Shown here in pieces: positions 1-13,400 of a DNA stretch of 64,000 bases. The stretch spans positions 26,832,705 to 26,896,704 of the forward strand of contig OX457041.1 in the NCBI GenBank assembly GCA_949752735.1. Reading direction: 5' to 3'. Every line of letters begins with the position of its first letter. Within the stretch, counting starts at the first letter, position 1. Source of the stretch: Lumbricus terrestris. Its lineage: Eukaryota > Annelida > Clitellata > Crassiclitellata > Lumbricidae. Under the pieces are notes generated by a model. The model was given only the letters and a program-made list of their open reading frames with translations. It made no database searches and was not told the origin of the DNA. The translations under genes and the position numbers were made by a program.

Positions 1-884
1 ATTTATACATGGTCATATTAAAGAGGGGCCTATTAAGCTTGGCTGCACAGAATCACATCAACAGGTGGAAGGTACTCCTTCTGACAAGTCCTAGTCTCTG
101 TTACTTGAATGAGGGTGTGACGGCCAAACATGCTTTAAAGATAAGGGATTAATGACAGATGACCACTGGCCGACCTATATAGCTATGGTCAGTGAGCAGC
201 CATATACATATATATACACACTCTTTTCTCTTCCTATACTCATTCACCTTCTACCACTGTTCCTCCCCCTCCTCCTTCATCACCTCCTTTCTCTTCCCTG
301 TTAGATATTTCAAACAGCTGTCAGCCAAGCAGCAGGAGGAAGGGGAAGTGGTAATATAAGAGACAGAGGAAGAAGTGGAGGGGAGAAAGCATGAAAGAGG
401 GTGCCACTCTTCTAATACACACACATATATATATATATATATACTATTCCCCTTCCTCTTCTCCTTCACAGGGTCTACCACTGTTCCACTCAGGAAGGGG
501 TAGTAGAAGAGAAAGAGGAGAAGGAGGAAGGAGGAGAGACAGCATGGAAAAGGGTGATACAAACTTCCCCCCCCCACCCCTCTTTCCTCAGCTCTTGCTG
601 GTAGGCTGTTTGAAATAGGATAGTCTAATATAAAGCAATCATCAGCAGGCTGTCTGTCCTGTGATTGTCTGTTCATTGTACTATAATGCAGTTGAGAGAT
701 TCTGCAGGTTAGCTGTTAAGCCCTTTGATGTGTTGTATGCTATTCATAATTACCACCCGGGCCCGGAAGGCTTTTCATCGCGGGGTCCGGTTATCTGCCG
801 GGTGTCAAATACCCGGCATATCCGGGTATCCGGGTCAGCACCCGGCTATGCCCTAATGCTTAATATTTGCAGCATGAATAGGGA
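1..884. other. No gene seen; low-complexity and CCCGGG-rich block
   Basis: Purine/pyrimidine-rich low-complexity sequence covers about 240-600, including a short AT microsatellite near 425-445. A GC-rich block at about 751-850 repeats the word ACCCGG/CCGGGT in both orientations and looks like the end of a DNA transposon. No coding exon, and in particular no RRM1 RNP2 motif, was found. Confidence 0.5.
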
Positions 885-1329
885 AATTGGTAATTTTTTG
901 TCATGGCATTTTTTCGGTGGAATCAATTAAACCAACAGATAAATCGAAGAGCACTATTCAGATACAAACCATCCTAGCCACGCAGGAAAGCATGACCAGT
1001 ATTTTTAAGAACAAAGCTCATGATGCCAAGAAGACACACTTGAGACAAGGGTTTGAAGATTTCCACAAGCAAGTCGTGGCAGCTGTTGAGGCTGTCTCGC
1101 AAGCCGAATAGGCTTATATAACTTCGACTTCAAACTAAAGGAAACCTCAAACAACTGCCAAAAGCAGTTTTCGAATTATGAGGGTGAAAGTGCATAACAA
1201 TGAACAAACAAGTAACAAAAGTGTAATGAAACGGGGGAGGGGTACACAATCAATTTTGTCGTTGGGGGTCGTCACAACTTTCGAAATATTACAAATGGGT
1301 CGCCGCCCTAAAAAGGTTGAGAACCGCTG
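885..1329. mobile_element. Truncated hAT-like non-autonomous element
   Basis: It matches the right-hand part of the complete element at 14083-15132: both contain gaaagcatgaccagtatttt and both end in AAAAAGGTTGAGAACCGCTG. The left terminus was not found, so this copy looks 5'-truncated. It has no transposase. Confidence 0.7.
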
Positions 1330-4304
1330 ATGTAATGCTTGACTCTTGCCCACATGGCTGGATTTTATCCTCAGTCCCGGGATCATGTCACCGCTGCACG
1401 ATATATTAAATCATTCATTGTGTGTTCCACAGTGAATCGCATACAAACTGTGCTTGTCACGTACACAGCACTTAATAAATATGTCCGACGTCATTTCTGA
1501 CTTCTGCATTATTCAAAAACTCAATCACCACAGTACAGGTCCTATGGTCTTGTACGAGATCTGACAACTGTTCCTTCTCTATCATTGAATCCACTTCATG
1601 AAACAGTCTTTGATGTACGCCAGCTTTGAAGACACTCGTATGACAGCTGTTAAAACTATTGCGTAACCGATTTTATAAACTCCTGTACAGCACCATTTCT
1701 CTTTGCTTTGCTGTACAGTGCTATGCAAATAGTCGTTATATTATAACTTTTGTTGTCGTGTTATTGCGCCTGATCATTGAAAATGGTCAAGTAATTTTCT
1801 GAAGTACAAACAAAGCTGATTGTTTGGAGCACTTGCCTTGTAATATAGAGTATGGTTTGGAGCCGCCCCTCCTGAGAAGGTTTAATGCTGTGTAGAGGCT
1901 TTTCAGCAAGTCCTTCACTTGCAATTAGTGATTGAGCACTATTGATTGATGGCTATATGATTGATGCTGGATGATGGTGCTTAGTCAATAAATAATGATA
2001 TTAAATGATAATTATGATTTTAGTTACAATAATAATGACTGCAGACTAGCATCAGTGAAGATGAACAATTTCCAGGATTGACATGATTAATGATTATTGC
2101 TAGCTGCATTTGTGGTCACCTAGTCTATGGTGAGCAATAGTCTTGTGGTAATCTGAGTGATTCCCTTCGCAAAGTCAATGCTGCTCCTTACCATTGTCCA
2201 ATGTCCATGGAGTGATCAATCATTAACGAGAACACCATTTCAACTGCCAATTGTTTCCAGGACTATAAAAGAAAAATTCGCACATTTTAAGTAACTATGA
2301 GAAAGAACTTGCATTTTGGCAACTTTGGAAAAATGAACATTGTTCATGCAAGAAACTTTTATAGAAGTGTTTGCCAAGTGCTGCATTGCACGAATGATTA
2401 ACATTGCAGTACAGGCATTTTGCAGTCAACTGCATGTTATCCATAATAATTCAGTTTTCTTTCAGAAAGTTTGAGGTACAATATACATGCCATGAAGTAA
2501 TATTTAGTTAACTGTCAGCAAACATAAAAACCGGACATTTTCCAGGTTTTAGTTTTGCCTGCCAGACAGAAAATGTGAGGTCAGAATGTAGGACATATCC
2601 TCACTTTACCGGACATCTAGCAACCATATTCTAGATAGAGGAGTTATTTTACCTGTTCATTAGCTTCTTCTTGGATCTATAGTTATTTGTGTCTTGTTGG
2701 GTGTTTCAATCGCCATTGTTTTGATGGTTTTCTATGCGTTGATCATTGGGTCAAATCTTGTACCCTGTGACTTTGATCCATTTCTAGCAAGAAGGAAATC
2801 TGAGATTATTCACATGCCCTGCTATTTTATTCAATTCACTTCGTGGTGTTTTTAAGGCTGACTGACATTACTGCTTCTGGATATAACACATTAGGCACGT
2901 GTCTATGAAATTAGCCAAGAATAGCAGTATACTTTCAAGGATTTGTCACTGACTTTCTGAATCTGACCTATAGAGTACAAATCATATAAAAATTATGTCT
3001 TGATTTCCCGTTTGTGATCCTGTAACATATATTGGACATATTGTGGTTTTTGTTTTAAATATAGTATGGTTCTTATTTGAAAAATTGGAGATAAATTTGT
3101 CAAAACATGCCATTTGAAAAATTTGCATGTAAAATGCTGGTCTGCCGATACCAAACATGTTTTTATTGGCGGATATAGATAAGTTTCAAATTAGTTTTCA
3201 TGTTTCACTATCACTTGATGGTTATTTTAATGAGGGAACTGCTGTACATGATCATTACAACAGAGCTTTGTCAAGACCCAAAAATGCTGAGTTTCTAGTA
3301 ACACAACAGGGTCACTTTTTCCACGACTTCGATGATTTTTGTGATAAAATTATATTAGCATATTTATACACTGTAGAGTAACATTGCTTTCTGTGCCAGA
3401 GGTTCAGAATTGCGACATTTAGTTCCATTCGCTGAAGCAAATGATGCTCGGAAACAGCAGTCTTTCCATGTAAATAAAGACACAGTTAGTTAGAATAATT
3501 TCCCATGGTCAGTTTTATAAAGTGGGATGCGTGTAATAAATCCGAAATCCCGGACAAGAAGCTCAGCCTCTTTAGAAGAGGGGAGAGAGCCACAGCGCTG
3601 GACGCTTAGGGTGGAGATTTGTGTCACATGTATATGTGACCCATCTGACCAAAACCAGGCACATCTCGGTTTTGTACAAATTGAGTGCCATACATCTTCT
3701 AAAAGAATCAAATTTCTTAGAACTTTATAATGACACAAATCTTATTGCTCAACCATGCTCCTGTCCAAAGTTATGAGCAAAAAATGGTTCAACCATTCGA
3801 ATTACAATTCTGAGAAAAATGCATTTAAAGTTTCCTATAACTTTGAAATGCAAGATGCTTTAAAGCAACCATGTTCAGAATTAAATTGAATTTACAACAA
3901 ATAAACAGATTGCATAATATGCTACAAGGAAGTCTGGATTTTTACTCATGCCTCATTTGTTATGCTAGCCTCATTCCGAATATGACCATTAAAGGTGGGA
4001 AAGTGGAAAATTTCTGGAAAAGTCATCGAATTATTTGAATATTAGCCATTTCAAAATCATCCAAAATATCATGAAAAATAAAAAAAATTCATGCATTTAA
4101 AAATTTTTTTTATTATCTGTCAAAAAATTGGAAAAAAGTTTTTAATCACATTTTAGCCATTCTCTCAGAAGTGTGTGTTGCAACATGTGCTTGGTTTTGG
4201 TCAGATGAATCATATATTAGAATTTACCTTATGATGAAGCATTGTAACAGGAAAATTTTCTAAATGTAATAACGGTGTTGTTTCTTGCATTGTCTGTGTT
4301 TCAG
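1330..4304. other. Non-coding sequence upstream of the first identified exon
   Basis: Probably intronic if the missing RRM1 exon lies left of the window. A possible decayed SINE piece sits near 1884-1930 (cagcaagtccttcact shared with the SINE at 5249). Otherwise it is plain AT-rich sequence. The longest open frame here (3157-3381) has no RRM or other recognisable signature. Confidence 0.4.
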
Positions 4305-4471
4305 CATCTCTGCTAAAATACTTCAGTCGCTATGGTGAAGTGATAGACTGTGTTGTGATGCGAAATTCAACGACAAATAAGTCACGTGGATTTGGGTTCG
4401 TGACCTTCAAGGACCCGGCATGTGTGGAGATGGTCCTTACCAGTGGGCCGCATGAATTGGATGGTAGACAG
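4305..4471 (+). CDS. DAZAP1: DAZAP1 exon: most of RRM1
   Basis: The exon starts after a pyrimidine-rich acceptor (gtgtttcag) and ends at cag^gtaaga. It begins with the last two bases of a split codon, then reads SLLKYFSRYGEVIDCVV and continues through RNP1 (SRGFGFVTF) to LDGRQ. This covers RRM1 from helix 1 to the end of the fold. The RNP2 strand (expected K-L-F-V-G-G) must lie on an earlier exon, not found in 1-4304. The 167-nt length leaves phase 0 at the 3' end. Confidence 0.92.
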
Positions 4472-7400
4472 GTAAGAGAGGTCATTTGTTCCTCTGAAAC
4501 AGCGTGAAGTGACGATTGCCCCCAAGGTAGTGTTGGTTTAGTTTTGCTTCGAGTTTCAGTTTAGGTTATTGTTAGTTTCAAATGTTGTCTGCTTTAGTCA
4601 GTAGTTTTGGTTTTTAAGTCAAGTTTTAGTTTTGATTTTTAAGTCAAGTTTTAGTTTTGGTTTTTAAGTCAAGTTTTAGTTTTGATTTTTAAGTCAAGTT
4701 TTAGTTTTGATTTTTAAGTCAAGTTTTGGTTTTGGTTAATAGAAACTGAAACTTCCTTGTTACAGTTTCAGTTTCTTCAATTTTAACTCTTGTTCCATTT
4801 TCAGTTATTCATTTAACGCATCAAATTACTGCAAATAGGAGATGAAAATTTCGTTATTTTTGCAGTGTGACAACATGCCTGTTATCATATGTATAAGATG
4901 TATGCCAATTTAATGATCATAATGGACATGTATTGTTGAAGGCTGGCTAAAGTTCACAAGGTTGATGAATTACAGTGGATTTTGTTATCGTTGCATTTGT
5001 CTTTCCTTTCAAAAGGGGAAAATGATTGTGCTTTTCAGATTGATCCAAAGTCGTGCAATCCTCGAAGCATGAACAAGGTGAGTCGCTGTGACTCTCTGAT
5101 TGATGTAAGTTGCCTTATAGAATATCGTTGTGTTGTACAAACATACATAACAACTTGCATAATTATGCCATGACTTTTGTTATTCAGTAAAAAAAATGTT
5201 ATGTTATCTTATTCCATACCCTGCAACTTATTCCTGTCCTGACTTTGTGGGGCGCGCTGGTGTAGGGATATGTTCAGTGCCTTGGAGCCGGAAGGTCGCA
5301 GGTTCAAATCCACCTCAAGCCGCTGCGTAGGGACCCTGAGCAAGTCCTTCACTCGCAATTGCTCATGCGCTTCAGCGTGAAACTCCAATTCAGTGTCAAC
5401 TGTCCATACTGTAGTCGGGTGCACCTCTGAGTAGAAATCTTAAAGGAGTGCTATCACAAGTTCTCGTACATGCATTGTTATATTATCATGTTCTTTTATA
5501 GTTGCCTTGACCTTAAAGCTTCTTGCTGATGCTCTGACCCATTGTTGTCATGGTCTCAGTGCTTACCATCTTTTTATGTCTTGGTACTGTACTGCTGCTG
5601 CTGCTGAGGCCCTTTATTATTATTATTTTGACTGTTATTGTTGCTTTGACCTTGTGCTTAAATACATTTGATATGGTTTTTCATGTATGTATGATATGAT
5701 GTATGTATGTTGGATTGTATCTGCAGATGATGTATATGTGCGTGTGCATTCATGCATGTATGTTTCTGGATATTTATATAGCACATATAGAATACAGACA
5801 ATTCTAATTTAGCATTTCATTGTGCGTCTGAAAATTGTGTGGGCATAATAAGGAAGTTCGTCAAAGTATGTAACCACACTGTGAGTGTTGGCAACTGTGC
5901 AAAAGGTTACTGTACTTAGATACGAGTGTTCAGTTGCAAATTTATGTGCATAATTATTGTGATTTGACTTGATATGCAGATAGATATTGGTAATATAATG
6001 TAACGTAACCAAACATTTGTATGACAACTCCTTATATTACCTCAAGTAGGCTATCCTTGCAAGCTGATATGATGTAAAAGTTAATTTTCATTTTTCCTAG
6101 TGACAATTTTCTGATGAATTCATTTTATTTGTATACTTCTGGAAACTTAATATATCAACTTTTTAAGTACTTCTTAAAAGAGCCATACTCATTGGCCTAA
6201 GCGATTTTGTGCATTTAATTCGGTAAGAAAATTCCTCTGTATTTTAAAGCACAATGCATTATGTAACTGGAAAGTCATCATTTGGGCACAGATGTGGAGC
6301 CTAGTAGGGCCATTGATGGTCAACACTGATGATACATTGTGCTTTGTTATAAGAGTGCTAAGTCCTGAAGCTTGGAAGTTGGATAATTTAGGGATGTTTA
6401 ACTGTAGAAATATTAAGGTTGAAATATGCTGGGACAATAGTTCCAAATGGTTAGTGCAGGTGATTTTGAACATTTATTGTTGGGCGACATATATTGTTGT
6501 CATTCGTTCAGCAACAGGTGTTGTCTTGCTAGTATTGATTTTTACCGACTTGTGACTTGAGCTGGGCAAACTACTTTGTGCTGTTTAATTGACAAAAGCA
6601 ATTGATTTTCTGACGAATTCATTTTATTTGCTAATTACTGCTAATTGTGTAGAATTGCTGCACAGCTTGAAGACCTGATGACCTCTCGAAATTGCTAAGT
6701 TAACAGTTGGCATGTCACTGATGATTGCATTGGTGCATTCTGCTGTTTTGCTATATATTGCAGTATGAGCTCAGAAGGTTGATGATTTTAGGATGTTTAA
6801 TTGTAGAAATATTTAGTCGAATAACTGCATACGGTGGTGTGTGGGGCACCGGATCATTTTCCTATTATGGGTCATTGAGTTCACTTGCGTGGGTAATGAA
6901 GAGCAGTCTCTTAAGCTAACTAACCACTTGAGGCAACTGTATAAATATTATTTTTAATCTAAACTTAGAACAAACTGACTTGTGATATAAACATGAAATA
7001 GTATAGGAACTCATAATAACGAGTTTAAGAAGAATCGATTTTATTTTGCATACATGTGTACATTCCCTGATGTATGGTTTAATTGATGTATGAATTGACA
7101 TTTGTATTTGATGTCTTTCAAGAGCCTTGTAAAGGTTCTGGCACTTGAGCAACTGATATGGATCTCTTTGTCACAGACCATACAGGTGTAGCCTGTATGG
7201 TCTGTATGGCCTGCTCTGTTTCCTGATCTCACCTGCTTACAATGTGAACTCTTCATTTGCAAGTATATCAGATCTTGAAGTTGACAGGCTTCAAGCATCT
7301 AAAAGTATCTGGCTTCTGTCAGGCTGTGCTGCTTGCATCTTCTTGTTCACACCTCAATCAGCTTCCAAATTAGATTAAACTGACCAATAGAAGCACTCTT

Positions 7401-10400
7401 ATACTGACCAATAGAAGCACTCCTATACTACCTACCTTCAACTGCTAGGATTTCCTGACAGCCCACTGTGCAGGCTGCTATCTTGCAATGTATGGGTCTT
7501 TTGGTTGAACCTGATGTAGCATTGTTGTGTACTCTTGTGCATTCCCTCTTCCTTTAAGGAATAATGCTAGAAATTGTTATTTCTCATTAGCTTTCAAACA
7601 TCTGGACTTAACGCAGCCCTTCACACGGAGATTGACAAACCAACTCATCTCAGAGTCACACTTCTATGTGACCTTGTGATGATGATGACGGCGGTGGTGG
7701 CCACAATGATGATGATGTTATAAGAAGTTAATCAATTTAAAATGTAGGTCAAAGTATTCCTGCTGATCCATTAGAGTGTAGAACTGTGAGGAAGGTGGAC
7801 CAATGGTTGAGAAGTACTGGCCCAGCTGTTCCAGTGACAGTTATGCCTTATATTATTATTATTATTCCATTTCATGACCCTGTATATAATATTATGCCAT
7901 TATATGATATACGAAAGGTCATTGAAAGGCTGTAGATATTGAGGTAGATGCAATAATTCTGTGCGTATGTATATATGCAGTTTATGCACTTGTCACGCAT
8001 AAATTCTCGCATACAATACATATTATGTATAAAATCATATATCAGAGTTTGAGAGCGGATGTTTGTCAAAGCCTTAGCATGATAGCGTAGACTTGTCTGA
8101 GTTTCTACTTTGTTGCTTTGGTGGGTTGGGGAGGCTCATGGTAATGTGTGTGATGGACAGAAGATCCAGGGATAATGTCAACATCCTATTCCTTGGATAA
8201 AATTTGAGCCTTGCGATTGAGGGTCATGACCTGATTGGGGCTTATCATTAGATCTATGCTGGTCATCGGCTTAATTCATTTGGCTATTCGTTTTATAGGA
8301 AGTCATGCATGGTGAGGCGGATTTAAGCATCATTTCCTAAAATTGGCAATCCGTATGTCTGTCTGTGACTGGCTGTCTGTCTGTCTGGCTGCTTATGTGT
8401 GTGGCTCTGTCTGCCTATCTCTGAGTGCTCATTTATGTTTGTCATTATATTTGTGCATGCATATAATGACATTATATTTCTGTCTATGTATGTTTGCTGT
8501 CTGTCTCTATCTTTCTCCATCTGTTTCTGTATCTCTGTTTGTCTGTGTCTTTCCAGGGCCTTTGGCGATTGTGGCCTATTCCAATGTTGTTATTAGGCCT
8601 GTTTGTCTGTGTCTTTACAGGGCGTGTGGCATATTCCAGTGTTGTTATTAGGTCTGTTCTGTGTGTGACCAAGTATTGAGTTAGAGATAGCCTCTCAGTT
8701 TATTGTGGATTTGTGTGTGATCTATGAAACGATGGCACTGACTTTATGGACGCTGTTGGTGTGAAGATCAGGCGGCCTGGGAGAGGATTGGTCATCCATC
8801 ATAATATATGCCCAGGCTACAAAAAGTAGTTATTATAGGAATACAGTTCAGACCTGTTATTGTCTCTTGTGGACCTTAGCTTAAGAGACTGCTCTTCTTC
8901 ATATACTGGAACAAATTGTGAATGTTGGGGTGCGTTTTTAGCCAGTGGTGGTCTGGGAATTTCAGCTGGAGCGGTTGGGATTCAAATTCTTGCTGGGGTA
9001 GAAATTAGATTTGATCCCTGCCAACTCGGTTGTAAGGAATGCTGTTGGTGGGAGGATGAGAAGACGAGGTCACGAGGGAGGGGCTGGCCATCCACCCGCA
9101 TGTGCCGATGTGAAAATAATAACATGTTAAAATAATGACAGGTGAAAATAATGACAGGTGAAAATAATGACATGTTAAAATAATGACGGGTTAAAATAAT
9201 GACAGGTGAAAATAATGACATCGCTAATGCTTCATACCCATGACTGCCCCAGACCGATTGCTGTTGTCGTTCTTTGTTGGTGAGAGGTACAGGTATATAT
9301 GCTAAAAGTGGGTTTGTTTGCTAAGGAGGGCATTTTTGGCAGGAGTTTTGGGTGTTTCTCTGTGATGATTAGTTTGGTTAGATTCGAAACTGAGGGATCA
9401 TCTGTTTCAAAATGCTGTATTGGTGGTTACCCGATTTCCGGGTTTATATGTCTGATCAGCTTTCCAGCTTGAAAAAGGATTTTGATTTAGTTTCACCTTA
9501 TGAAGCCATCGCAATGCCTTGCACAGGACAGCATTGCAGATGTCCATAGATATGATGATGATGATTTCCTAAACTATCGAATTTCCAATTTGATTCGTTT
9601 TTGATTTGAAGTGACCATTGAATGCGCATTGGGCCGTGTGATAATCGTGCTATAATAACTTTTCAGCCTAGACTTGCACAGTTAGTTAAATTAGGTTTGC
9701 TAGATTACTTTAGATATTATATTACAATTGATTTTTGGTGCAGATTTTAGATTTCCTATATAGTAGCTATAAAATGTTTAATCGGATAAATGGGAAAATT
9801 TTCGTCTTAGGGTGGGAAAAGCACAGAGAACAGCCGAAGAAAGATATTCATTGGCGGTCTCCCTGCAAATATAACGGAAGTGCAATTGAAAGACCAGTTT
9901 TCAAAATACGGAACTGTAAGTTGTTTGTTTCATCAGCATTGCTTGATTTGTATGTTAATGTCTAATTAATTGTGCCACGCCTACATTCTCAGGTGAATGC
10001 TTGCCTATTCCAATGTTGCATTTTGATCTTATTCTCTGTTGCCCATGCAACTTCACTGTGCACCTCTGAACTGTTATAAATATAATGTTGTTAGTAATTT
10101 TGTATAGCACTGCTCACAGCCATAGCCATTCAGTAGTGCTCCCAGTACAAGAACCCCGAGTTATAGGTCTTAAGAAGAGAGAGAGATGCAGATCTAGTGT
10201 TCCAGAAAGAATCTTTGAGTCCCTTGCAGAGTGGTAATTCCATAAGGAGGGCCCTTTGATGGTAAAGGATCGAGTTTCAGCAATAGTTTTTTAGCTCGTG
10301 GGACAAACAACTTGAAACAAGCCAGACCTGTTGAGAGAATGGAGATGGCGATGAGAAGATACTGAGAGAGGAGAACGAATGAGATCCCTGAGATATTTTG

Positions 10401-13400
10401 ATGCAAGACCTAATTTAGACTTGAGGACCATTGCAAGGACTTTATAATTGATGCATTAAAAATGGGAAGCATTAGCAAATCTCCATGGCCTCATAGTGTA
10501 TTAATGGCAATCAATTTTTTCATTAATCATCTAGGATTGAGTAGTTTTACTTTTGTTATGTTTGTTGTTGTTATTATTTCAAATTGTTTCAGTTGTTAGT
10601 TAAGCTTTGTGATATTACTACTTCTGCCATAAAATTAATGTCGCATCATGGGAAAATAATTATAATAATTGTTGTAGACTAAGTTTAGATATGTTCAGTG
10701 ACAGCTTGTGTAAAACTGTTTGTGCATGGCTAATGCTGTGTGAGAACTTGCATTGCCCTGCAGTAGTCACTTGTACTAACAGTAACACTAGACTCCTAGG
10801 TTTGTGCTTCCAATTCTTCTTTTATCTATGGAGCCTTTTTGATCTGAGACTTTTTGATGGAAGCTTGACCTGATCAGAACATCTTTTGTCTACACACAGT
10901 GTGCCTGTGAATAATGTAGGTTGAAACAATGGAAACAATGCCACTGTAGTGAATACCTGGTAACTGAATTCCCTTTTTTAGATTACAGATTGCTTTAAAT
11001 AATTTTTCCAACAGAACATTTTATTCACATCCAGGTCTGATTCATTATGTAACTACACATCCAAGTAACACTTTTATCCAATTTAATTTTCATTGAAGGA
11101 GAAACCGTGAGTCTGAGTCTGTCTTTGAAAGAAAGAAGTGTATTTGAACTGATTGTGAAAATTGAATTTTGGTAACTTAGACAACTGAATACTAGGTATT
11201 TGAAGCCACTCAGTCTAGGAAAAGTGAAACTGTAAGCCAACGAGCAGTGTTAGTGCTGACCCAGTGCACTGCTACTCAGCAAAATGTACTTGAGTGCTTA
11301 GACTTCTTGTCTCCTTTTATCTTTGAGTGCAACTCTGTCTGTGTGTGCATGCGTCCGTGCATGCGTGTGTGTGTGTGTGCTAGACGAAAGTGGTACAAAG
11401 GGTATGACCTGAAGAGTGACCTGAAGAGCTTGCTCTATCGCCCACCCGGAAGTACTGACTGACAAATACAATTAGTCGTTAAATTATCGGTTTGTCACTT
11501 TGTTGTGGTTTGCAACTGTAGCCTTTCATTGATACAGGTCCAAGTGACCTTAACACCAATATTGTCATCCATTGATGCACAGGCTTTTTGTGGTTGTAAG
11601 AGGCAAAACGTATTGGTAGGGAACTTATTACTTATATCTGATAAAATGTTACTAAGAAATTTCATTGTTACTGCAATTATTGTAATTTACGATGTGAACA
11701 TTTTCCAAACTTGTCTTGCTCTAGCTACTCGTGCCTGGCATTACCAGACCATTCCTATTTTCCTAAACCACATCCTACCATGTCTAACTCTATATTGCCA
11801 TAATATATCTCAAATTACGATATGTTAACTGTAAATTAGTACAATTTATATGCATGCACGAATTCTTTGTATCTCAATTTGCCTTTCATCACCTGACCAT
11901 TTGTTATGGTAAGGTATATTAAGGTTATTGTATGTGAATGTTTACAAAGCACCTCTCATAGTATGAACTTTTCAGAGACGCTCTCAATGCAGAATCCCCA
12001 TGGAAAGAGAAGCACCTTCAGGGAGCGTGGTTTGGCCGAGGTCCTTACCTTACTATATACTACGCTTTTCATTACTTTACCATTCTTTCCGTATTGCACT
12101 TTACCATACCTTTCCATATATTGTGCTACCATTACTTATCTTACATGACCTGTTCTTAAATTCTCTTGTAGGTTACGGATGTGGCCATCATGTTCGACCA
12201 GCAGAAACAGAGATCCCGAGGTAAGACCCTAATCCTACAACTGACCAATGCTCTAATTAAGAGACTGTCAGTCTATCGTTCTCCTTCCTATGACCGCTAA
12301 GTGACCTTCTTACCCGACCTTCTCCTGACCTTAGATCAGCAACGGTCTGCATGCTTATTGTTGATAAGTAAATAATCATCGTTATCATGTTGGTAATTAA
12401 TTAATTAACTTATCAGTCGATTACGAGTCTTAACGAGCGACCAATTAATCCTGCACCACCCTCCTCCTCCGACGTATTGTAAGTGGCGTGTTGCTGTGTT
12501 CGTTAAGTGGCTTTTTTTGTATCCATCCCCCCTTGTACGTTTGGCATTTGTGGTGGACGATCGAGAGATTCGTTCTTAATGTTTCTTGTCGATCATCATC
12601 GTTGTTTAGTCGTCTGCTGAGGCTTGTGTGGTTTTTCGTATCGTGTGGATGGTTTGTTTTAGCTGATCTGTTGTGTTGTGTTGTTGTGGAGGGTCTGGAA
12701 TAGGCGATTGTGTGACACTTGCCAACTTTATTTTATATGCTGGTGACACCTAGTGTCAGATTTTGCCTCTTCCCTAGTCGAATGTGAACGAGTTTTGTCG
12801 GCCATCACTGAAAGTACACGAAGATGATGATTCATGTCGATATTATACGTTTGCTACTGGTGTGATGCTAGGAGATTCATTGAGCAGAACCTGACACTAG
12901 ACTCGTGTCACCACCAGCATATTATGAAGCAGATATATCATTGTGGACAAGCTGTTTTTTCCACTGCCACAGAATCGCCTATTGGCCGAATGCCATCCAG
13001 TGCAGCCTTTTGACGTGGTGTTAATTGCCTGCGATTGTTTGTATTTTGGCTTACATGCTCTGTAATTAAGCTGTAAGTTTTTTTCGTATATCCGCAGTGA
13101 ACTGTAGTGTTCTGTTTATCAGCTGAGATGTGCTGTTATTAGGCTTGTTTGTTGTGCGCTGAAAGGCTGTACAGATCTGTAAGCTGTAAATTGTGTAATT
13201 CATATGCATGTGGTCATGTAAATGAGTTAATTCGGTTTCGTAATGAAAATAGATTTCCTGTAAAGCAGAGCTCTGGAAGTTTCTGTAATTTTGAAGCGTA
13301 TGATTGTCTGTGGCTCATAATTTTGCTCACGGGTTATTTCGTTGTAATTGGTTTGTAATTCAGTGGTAAGGTTGTCACGTCCTGTTAATTTAACCTGTTT

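Noticed and set aside
887..1111. Small frame MVIFCHGIFSVES... containing SIFKNKAHDAKK
   Set aside because: It lies in the truncated hAT copy. The related sequence at 14790-14930 is not open in the same way, so coding is unlikely.
3157..3381. 74-residue frame considered as the missing N-terminal RRM1 exon
   Set aside because: It lacks the K-L-F-V-G-G type RNP2 motif and has no donor giving the required phase.
5249..5330. tRNA-like A and B boxes considered as a tRNA gene
   Set aside because: The sequence does not form a proper cloverleaf and continues into a SINE body shared with another locus.
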